Shown: in pieces, positions 59,039 to 64,000 of the stretch
Numbering within the stretch: the first letter of the stretch is position 1
Layout: the number at the start of each line of letters is the position of its first letter
Source: Nocardia acididurans
GTDB taxonomy: Bacteria; Actinomycetota; Actinomycetes; Mycobacteriales; Mycobacteriaceae
DNA: 64,000 bases
NCBI RefSeq assembly: GCF_016741815.1
Contig: NZ_JAERRJ010000020.1
Span: 16,230-80,229 of the forward strand
Direction: 5' to 3'
Position numbers and translations under genes: made by a program
The notes under the pieces: generated by a model
What the model was told of the DNA's origin: nothing
Seen by the model: only the letters and a program-made list of their open reading frames with translations
Database searches by the model: none

Positions 59039-59929
59039 ATGACCGCCCCCGCCATCCGTATCACCGGCCTGACCAAGCACTACGGCAAGCACGTGGCATT
59101 GACCGACCTCGACCTCGAGGTCGCACCGGGCGAGGTGTTCGGCTTCCTCGGACCCAACGGCGCGGGCAAATCCACCACCATCCGCATCCTCCTCGACCTC
59201 ATCCGGCCCACCGCCGGCCGCGTCGAACTCTTCGGCACCGACCCGCGCGCCGGCGGGGCCGAGCTGCGCCGGCGCATCGGCTACCTGCCCGGCGAACTCG
59301 CCCTCGAAGGCCGCAATACCGCGGGGCAGCTGCTCGGCTTCCTCGCCGACCAGCACGGCACCGTCCCCGCCGCGCGCATCGACGAACTCGCCGGACTGCT
59401 GGATCTGGACCTCGGCAAGAAGGTCGGCGCCATGAGCAAGGGCAACAAGCAGAAGGTCGGCATCGTCGCCGCCTTCATGCACCGGCCCGACCTGCTCATC
59501 CTCGACGAACCCACCTCCGGGCTGGATCCGCTACTGCAGCAACGGTTTCTGGGACTCGTCGCCGAGGCCAAGGACAACGGGCAGACAGTGTTCATGTCCT
59601 CCCACATCCTCAGCGAGGTGCAGCAGACCGCCGACCGGGCCGTCATCATGCGCGCCGGACGGCTGCTGGGCACCGAGAATGTCGAGGATCTGCGACGGCG
59701 TGCGCCGCGCTCGGTGGAAATCGCCTTCGGGGAGCGCGTTTTCGCCGACGACTTCACCCGGCTGCCCGGGGTGCGGGATCTGAGCGTGGACGGAAACACG
59801 TTGCGCTGCACCACCGAAGGCGAGGTGGACGAGCTGTTCAAGACGGCCGCCAAATACCACCTGGTGAGCGTGCTCTCCACCGAACCCGACCTCGAAGCGC
59901 TGTTCTTCGACCTCTACGAGCGCCGCTGA
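59039..59929 (+). CDS. ABC-2 exporter ATP-binding protein
   Basis: 296 residues from ATG 59039 with AAGGAG upstream. Walker A GPNGAGKST, signature MSKGNKQKV (a variant of LSGGQ common in this exporter class) and Walker B LLILDEPTSGLD, with a C-terminal domain of ~70 residues. It forms a transporter with the permease encoded 48 nt downstream. Substrate is probably a drug or lipid. Expression is likely controlled by the regulator encoded at 60829. Confidence 0.9.
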   Translation: MTAPAIRITGLTKHYGKHVALTDLDLEVAPGEVFGFLGPNGAGKSTTIRILLDLIRPTAGRVELFGTDPRAGGAELRRRIGYLPGELALEGRNTAGQLLGFLADQHGTVPAARIDELAGLLDLDLGKKVGAMSKGNKQKVGIVAAFMHRPDLLILDEPTSGLDPLLQQRFLGLVAEAKDNGQTVFMSSHILSEVQQTADRAVIMRAGRLLGTENVEDLRRRAPRSVEIAFGERVFADDFTRLPGVRDLSVDGNTLRCTTEGEVDELFKTAAKYHLVSVLSTEPDLEALFFDLYERR

Positions 59930-59977
59930 CCGCGACCACTCCCCACCAATTCTTCTTCACCCCAGGAGTTTTCCGTC

Positions 59978-60757
59978 ATGAACAGCTCGATCTTCACCCA
60001 GACACTGAAGGAACAGCGGCGCGGACTCATCGGCTGGTCCGTCGGTCTGGCCGTGGTGCCGCTGATGTATCTGCCGTCCTACCAATCGCTCAAAGAGCAG
60101 GGGTCGCTGAACATCAAGCAGAACGATATGTACACGGCCATGGGGATGAGCGACTTCGGCAGCGCGGCAGGCTATCTGCACTCCACCATCTTCGCCATGA
60201 TGGGGTTGCTGCTGATGGTGATCTTCGCGGTCACCATGGGCGGGCGCACCGCCGCGCAGGAGGACAGCGGGACACTGGATCTGCTCCTGGCACAACCGAT
60301 CAGCCGCAGCGCGCTGCTGTGGCAGCGGTTCGCGGCGCTGGCCGTGCAGATCGGCATCGTCACCACCGTGCTCGGGCTGAGCGTGATCGCCGGGGCGCGG
60401 GCCGGGAAGATCGAGGTGCCCGCGGGCAATATCGTCGCCGCCACCGCCGGGCTCGGACTGCTCGGACTGGCGGTCGGGGCGCTCACCCTGCTGGTGGGAG
60501 CGGTCACCGGTAAGCGGGCGCTGACCCTCGGATTCGCGGCGCTGCTCGTGGTCGGCGGCTATCTCGCCAACAGCCTGGGCGCGCTCATCGACGGGGCCAC
60601 CTGGCTGCGGAAGCTGTCGCCGTTCCACTACGCCATCGGCGACTCACCCCTGATGAACGGGTGGAATGCCGGAAATCTCGCGGTGCTCGCCGTGCTCGCG
60701 GCCGCCGCGGCCGGATTGGCGCTCACCGTCTTCAACCGGCGCGAACTCGCCGTCTGA
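59978..60757 (+). CDS. ABC-2 exporter permease
   Basis: 259 residues from ATG 59978. Six hydrophobic segments, including SVGLAVVPLMYLP, FAMMGLLLMVIFAVTMGG, IGIVTTVLGLSVIAGARAG and LGLLGLAVGALTLLVGAVTGKRAL. The cytoplasmic loop RTAAQEDSGTLDLLLAQPISRSALL is the ABC-2 coupling helix. The permease ends in an outer helix and a short basic tail. Confidence 0.87.
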   Translation: MNSSIFTQTLKEQRRGLIGWSVGLAVVPLMYLPSYQSLKEQGSLNIKQNDMYTAMGMSDFGSAAGYLHSTIFAMMGLLLMVIFAVTMGGRTAAQEDSGTLDLLLAQPISRSALLWQRFAALAVQIGIVTTVLGLSVIAGARAGKIEVPAGNIVAATAGLGLLGLAVGALTLLVGAVTGKRALTLGFAALLVVGGYLANSLGALIDGATWLRKLSPFHYAIGDSPLMNGWNAGNLAVLAVLAAAAAGLALTVFNRRELAV

Positions 60758-60765
60758 CACCGCCC

Positions 60766-60795
60766 GCGGGGTGGGTTCAGTTGAACCCACCCCGC
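60766..60795. promoter_or_regulatory. 14-bp perfect inverted repeat, terminator and/or operator
   Basis: GCGGGGTGGGTTCA (60766-60779), GT, TGAACCCACCCCGC (60782-60795). It begins 9 nt after the permease stop and ends 33 nt before the regulator start. It contains GTTCAGTTGAAC, related to the operator at 58973. No T tract follows, so termination is possible but a binding site for the regulator is as likely. Confidence 0.6.
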
Positions 60796-60828
60796 ATTCC
60801 CGTATCCGCAGGAAGGAATACTCGAGCC

Positions 60829-61317
60829 ATGACCAGCGCAGCCGAACCCAGCAACCCCACCGACGAGCAACTGGCCTTCGTGGAGGATTTCGCGCTCGTC
60901 CTCGAACGAATGGGGCTGGTACGCATGGTGGGCCGCGCCGCGGGCTGGCTGCTGGTCTGCGATCCGCCCCAGCAGACCTTCAACCAGATCGCCGCCGCGC
61001 TCCAAGCCTCCAAAGGGTCCATATCGAGTGCGCTCAAGACGCTCACCACCATGCGGTGGGTGGACAAGACCACCCGGCCCGGTGAACGCCGGGACTATTA
61101 CGCGATCCGGCCCGGCATCCTGCCCGAGCTGACCCGGCAGCAGAGCGGAATGTACGAGAACCTCACCGAGATGACCGCGCGCGGGCTCGCCCTGTTCGAC
61201 GATCCCCACGGTGAGGAGGCGGCGCGGGTGCGGGACATGCACGAATTCTTCGTCTGGATGGGCAAGGAGCTGCCCGCGCTCATCGACCGGTGGTACGCCG
61301 AACGCGACGGGAAGTAG
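60829..61317 (+). CDS. GbsR/MarR-type transcriptional regulator
   Basis: 162 residues from ATG 60829 with GGAAGGA upstream. DEQLAFVEDFALVLERMGLVRMVGRAAGWLLVCDPP opens a GbsR-like winged helix; QTFNQIAAALQASKGSISSALKTLTTMRWVDKTTRPGERRDYYAIRPG is the recognition helix and wing. It follows the ABC exporter genes in the same direction and two related palindromes flank the operon, so it is probably their repressor and may be autoregulated. Confidence 0.86.
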   Translation: MTSAAEPSNPTDEQLAFVEDFALVLERMGLVRMVGRAAGWLLVCDPPQQTFNQIAAALQASKGSISSALKTLTTMRWVDKTTRPGERRDYYAIRPGILPELTRQQSGMYENLTEMTARGLALFDDPHGEEAARVRDMHEFFVWMGKELPALIDRWYAERDGK

Positions 61318-61350
61318 CCCGAGTCCGGAACACGGTGCGGGACAACCGCA

Positions 61351-62085
61351 TTACGGGATCGCGCCCAGCAGGGCGACGATCGAGCGGACGAAGGCCTCGA
61401 GCCGCTCCTTGGGATACTCGGCCGGTTCGCTCACCGCGAGCCTGCCCAGCATTTCGGCGACGGTGAGCAGGGAATTCGTCACCAGACCGGAATCCATTGC
61501 GGCCCAGCGGGGATCGAGGGCCGCACCCATGCGCACCAGGGCCTCGGCCTGATCGAAGATGCCGGTGCGCGAACTGCGCAGGGCCGCACGGTATTCCTCC
61601 GGCGCGGCGGTGGGCGAGGCCAGGATGAGCCGCCAGCGGGTCGGATTCTCCAGGGCCACGGCGACGAACGCCTCCACCGTCGCCGACGCGGCCGTGACCG
61701 GGTCCGCGCCCAGCAGGTCGGCGGGCAGGGTGTCGGCGACCTGCTCGAGGCCGCGCTCGCGCTCGCGCTCCAGCAGCGCCTCCACCAGGTCGGCGCGCGT
61801 CTTGAAGACCGTGTACAGCACCGGCTTGCCGACGCCCGCCTCCTGCGCGACGGCTTCCATGCTCAGCTCGTGCAGCTCGGCCTTGGCGAGCACCGCGAAC
61901 GCGGCATCGAGCAGTTGAGCGCGGCGCTCCTCGGGTGGCAGGCGAGGCGCGTACCGGCGGCGGGGCTGATCAGCGGCCGCGCGCGAGCCGCGCGCGGCGG
62001 CAGGGTCGCTCACCTGCCCGGCCCGGGGTCCAGCCGCACGCGATTCGGCGTGCGTGCCGCCGCTCCTCCGGCGTGCGTTCGTCAC
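61351..62085 (-). CDS. TetR family regulator, divergent from the MpaB-type oxygenase
   Basis: 244 residues from GTG 62085 with GGAGGTGAGG upstream. A disordered Arg/Ala-rich N-region of ~45 residues precedes the helix-turn-helix (RRAQLLDAAFAVLAKAELHELSMEAVAQEAGVGKPVLYTVFKTRADLVEALL). The rest is the helical ligand domain. Divergent from the oxygenase gene across a 156-nt region holding an inverted repeat and a direct repeat. Confidence 0.86.
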   Translation of the reverse strand: MTNARRRSGGTHAESRAAGPRAGQVSDPAAARGSRAAADQPRRRYAPRLPPEERRAQLLDAAFAVLAKAELHELSMEAVAQEAGVGKPVLYTVFKTRADLVEALLERERERGLEQVADTLPADLLGADPVTAASATVEAFVAVALENPTRWRLILASPTAAPEEYRAALRSSRTGIFDQAEALVRMGAALDPRWAAMDSGLVTNSLLTVAEMLGRLAVSEPAEYPKERLEAFVRSIVALLGAIP

Positions 62086-62169
62086 TGCCTCACCTCCACG
62101 CGCACATCGTTCCAGCCCGGCCGGTCATTGCGGAAACCGTACCGGGAACGAATCCTACGCGACCGTTGT

Positions 62170-62185
62170 ATTGAGTGCGATCAAT
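62170..62185. promoter_or_regulatory. Operator candidate between TetR and oxygenase genes
   Basis: ATTGA-GTGCGA-TCAAT, 5-bp arms with a 6-nt spacer, in an AT-rich stretch. GTTGTATTGA occurs twice (62165-62174 and 62198-62207), 33 nt apart, suggesting two sites for the divergent TetR. Confidence 0.45.
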
Positions 62186-62241
62186 TGCTACGGTTGCGTT
62201 GTATTGACCGCTGGAGGAGCGGTCGCGACAAGGAGTAGCTC

Positions 62242-63186
62242 ATGGGCTTCGATCCGACCACACTGCGCCGCGACGACTACGGATTCTTCGGACCCGGGTC
62301 GCCGAGCTGGAAGGTCTGGACCTCCCCCACCGCGGTCATCGGATTCCAGCGCGCGGTGGTGCTCGAACACTTCGACCCGTTCCTGACCGCCGCGGTTGCC
62401 GATTCGAGGGGTATCTACAGCAATCCGCGCAGCAGGCTCGACAACACCTTCGCCTACTTCCTCATCGTGGCGATCGGCGACGGGCGCACCGCCATCCAGG
62501 CTTCCGAGCACCTCATGCACGTGCACGCGCCGATGACCGGCATCGAACCCATCAGCGGCAAGCGGTACGCCGCCAACAGCCCCGAGACGCAGCTGTGGAT
62601 CCACATCACCGGCTGGCAGTCCGTACTCAAGGCCTACGAGGTGTACGGGCCGGGGCTCACCGCCGAGGAAGAGGCGCGCTACTGGGAGGAGTGCGCCATC
62701 GCGGCCGAACTGCAGACCTGCAAGCCCGAGGACGTGCCGCGCACCCGCGAAGGCATCCGCGAGTACTACGCGCAGGTCCGCTCCCGGCTGTGCACCTCCG
62801 AAGCCGCCGAGGAGGGCATGCACCATCTGCTGCGCACCTCCCCGCGCAACGGCGCGGGCCTCGGCTACGCACTGGGCAGCCGCATCCTCTCGCTGGCCAC
62901 CGCACCCCTCACGCCCATGTGGATGCGAAAACTGGGGCGCTACAACGTGCCTCGCATCGTCGACCCGCTGGTGAAGATCCCCGCCCGCCTGATCGTCTGG
63001 CTGTTCACCCTGTTCAGCTCCTTCGGACTGATCAAGGCCGCACCGTTCGTCGCACCCATGGCCGGCCAGATCCTGGCCCAGCACATGAAATTCGAGGAAC
63101 CGACCGTGCGCGAGACCATCACCCCCGCCCGGGCGCGCGAGCTGTACAGCCTGCGCGGGCAGGCCGCCGTTCCCGAAGCCGGCTGA
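62242..63186 (+). CDS. MpaB-type (DUF2236) oxygenase
   Basis: 314 residues from ATG 62242 with AAGGAG upstream. The DUF2236 box includes SWKVWTSPTAVIGFQRAVVLEHFDPFLTAAV, MHVHAPMTGIEPISGKRYAANSPETQLWIHITGWQSVLKAYEVYGP with conserved His and Arg/Lys residues that coordinate heme in latex-clearing relatives, and HHLLRTSPRNGAG. The family contains fungal MpaB oxygenases and rubber-oxygenase Lcp. Targets in mycolic-acid bacteria are unknown. Likely controlled by the divergent TetR. Confidence 0.87.
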   Translation: MGFDPTTLRRDDYGFFGPGSPSWKVWTSPTAVIGFQRAVVLEHFDPFLTAAVADSRGIYSNPRSRLDNTFAYFLIVAIGDGRTAIQASEHLMHVHAPMTGIEPISGKRYAANSPETQLWIHITGWQSVLKAYEVYGPGLTAEEEARYWEECAIAAELQTCKPEDVPRTREGIREYYAQVRSRLCTSEAAEEGMHHLLRTSPRNGAGLGYALGSRILSLATAPLTPMWMRKLGRYNVPRIVDPLVKIPARLIVWLFTLFSSFGLIKAAPFVAPMAGQILAQHMKFEEPTVRETITPARARELYSLRGQAAVPEAG

Positions 63187-63337
63187 GGCACAGGGGAATA
63201 CAGTCGACGGCGGCCTGCTAGGTCCGGGCGTGCACCCGGGCCCGCACCGGGCCGTCGGCGACCATGGTGTACCGGGCGCGATCCGCGAAAGTGTGTGCTC
63301 ATGGTTTCTCTGCTCTCAGCCGGTGACGGCGCGAAGT

Positions 63338-63994
63338 TCAGAACTGCAGGTGACCCCAGACCCAGCCCCAGCCGCCGGGCACGTTCGGCCCGCTGACCTG
63401 GCACCACGAACTGGGCGCGCAGGATCCGGCCAGTTGCACCTGGGTGCCGGCTCGCAGGATGCCGACAACCTGCCCGGCGCCGTCGGGCTCGTTCTTCTTG
63501 TCGTAGACGTCGACGTCGCTGGTCACCGTCGCGGTGGCCACCGAGGCGCAGTCGAGCGGGCTCATGGACTCCCAGTCGCCCGCCACCCACAGATTGATCG
63601 GCACCGTCGCTCCGGTGGAGGTGCCGCGTGCGATCCCGTCCTCGCCGACGGTGCCGGTGAAACGGGCCTGCGTGCCGGTGGCGTCCCAGGTGATGGTGAA
63701 GTCGACGGTGCGGCCCCGCACGCTGCCGGTGGCCTTGCCGTAGGTGCCGAGTTCGGGGCTGACCTTGGCCAGTGCCGAGGACCCGATCGTCGCGCCCGCG
63801 GCCTGGACGGTGAGGCTCGCGCGATAGCCGAGCGCGGGTTGCGGACCCAGATGCAGGTTGAGGTATTCACCCGGCACCGTGCATACGTCTTCGGCGTACG
63901 CGACCGGCATCGGCACCGCCAGCACTCCGCCCGCGCCGATCACCACCGCGGCGACGAACAGCCGGGACATTCTTCCGTGGGTCACAGAGGACAT
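63338..63994 (-). CDS. Secreted protein with SH3-like C-terminal domain
   Basis: 218 residues from ATG 63994 (an internal ATG at 63970, with GGAAGA upstream, gives a shorter, more classical signal peptide: SRLFVAAVVIGAGGVLAVPMPVAYA). The mature N-terminal domain contains GYRASLTVQAAGATIGSSALAKVSPELGTYGKA, and two beta-rich repeats. The C-terminal ~70 residues (VDVYDKKNEPDGAGQVVGILRAGTQVQLAGSC and WCQVSGPNVPGGWGWVWG) are a bacterial SH3-type domain with Cys pairs, common in cell-wall-binding proteins. Confidence 0.78.
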   Translation of the reverse strand: MSSVTHGRMSRLFVAAVVIGAGGVLAVPMPVAYAEDVCTVPGEYLNLHLGPQPALGYRASLTVQAAGATIGSSALAKVSPELGTYGKATGSVRGRTVDFTITWDATGTQARFTGTVGEDGIARGTSTGATVPINLWVAGDWESMSPLDCASVATATVTSDVDVYDKKNEPDGAGQVVGILRAGTQVQLAGSCAPSSWCQVSGPNVPGGWGWVWGHLQF

Positions 63995-64000
63995 GGGAAT

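Overview
The window is about 70% GC, densely packed and full of 1-4 nt start/stop overlaps with GTG starts. It encodes an antigen-85-like esterase, a cutinase-family protein, an MpaB-type (DUF2236) oxygenase, a CtpI-like giant P-type ATPase and XRE/DUF397 and BTAD regulators. This points to a mycolic-acid actinobacterium, most probably Nocardia (Rhodococcus is the alternative). It looks chromosomal: there is no integrase, transposase, plasmid replication gene or CRISPR array.

Layout. 1-4.7 kb: the end of an M28 aminopeptidase, an M36 fungalysin, and a leftward cluster of micro-membrane protein, ECF sigma factor, DUF2892-like protein and antigen-85-like esterase. 4.7-9.3 kb: a 1095-residue BTAD/ATPase regulator overlapping an SRPBCC gene, with SnoaL-like and cupin genes divergent. 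9.3-13.2 kb: a leftward MoxR ATPase / HExxH-VWA protein / partner operon. 13.4-16.5 kb: S15 hydrolase, TetR regulator, membrane protein. 16.5-17.2 kb: tRNA-Val(CAC), then a tRNA Gly-Cys-Val cluster. 17.2-22.5 kb: secreted protein, DoxX, a small gene behind a LexA-box-like site, and a GT4 / debranching-type glucosidase pair. 22.5-25.6 kb: flavin monooxygenase plus SRPBCC operon with a divergent TetR. 25.6-31.1 kb: ABC1/UbiB kinase, lipoprotein, DUF1905, and an operon of three roadblock/LC7 proteins. 31.5-36.0 kb: secreted metzincin, GT1 glycosyltransferase, DUF2871, DUF4267, LysR. 36.1-36.3 kb: a second tRNA Gly-Val pair.

36.4-54.9 kb is the most unusual part. XRE/DUF397 regulators are followed by a six-gene rightward operon (39.1-45.2 kb): a secreted mosaic protein, two paralogous single-pass proteins, two P-loop-like proteins without the Walker A lysine, and a cutinase with a long C-terminal extension. 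Then come a third tRNA-Gly, a VirB2-like two-helix protein, a sigma-region-4-like protein with an apparently dead TnsA-like domain, a repeat-bearing membrane protein and a 1934-residue P-type ATPase. A CoiA-like tail-anchored protein follows on the other strand. I read the operon as an envelope or type-IV-secretion-like system of unknown role. The ATPase carries a second, degenerate P-domain in its N-terminal half and three low-complexity insertions.

55-64 kb: MFS transporter plus GNAT, an ABC-F protein with a promoter and a six-codon Phe-rich upstream ORF, a divergent ABC exporter with a GbsR/MarR-type regulator and palindromic sites, TetR with divergent MpaB-type oxygenase, and a secreted SH3-like protein at the right edge.
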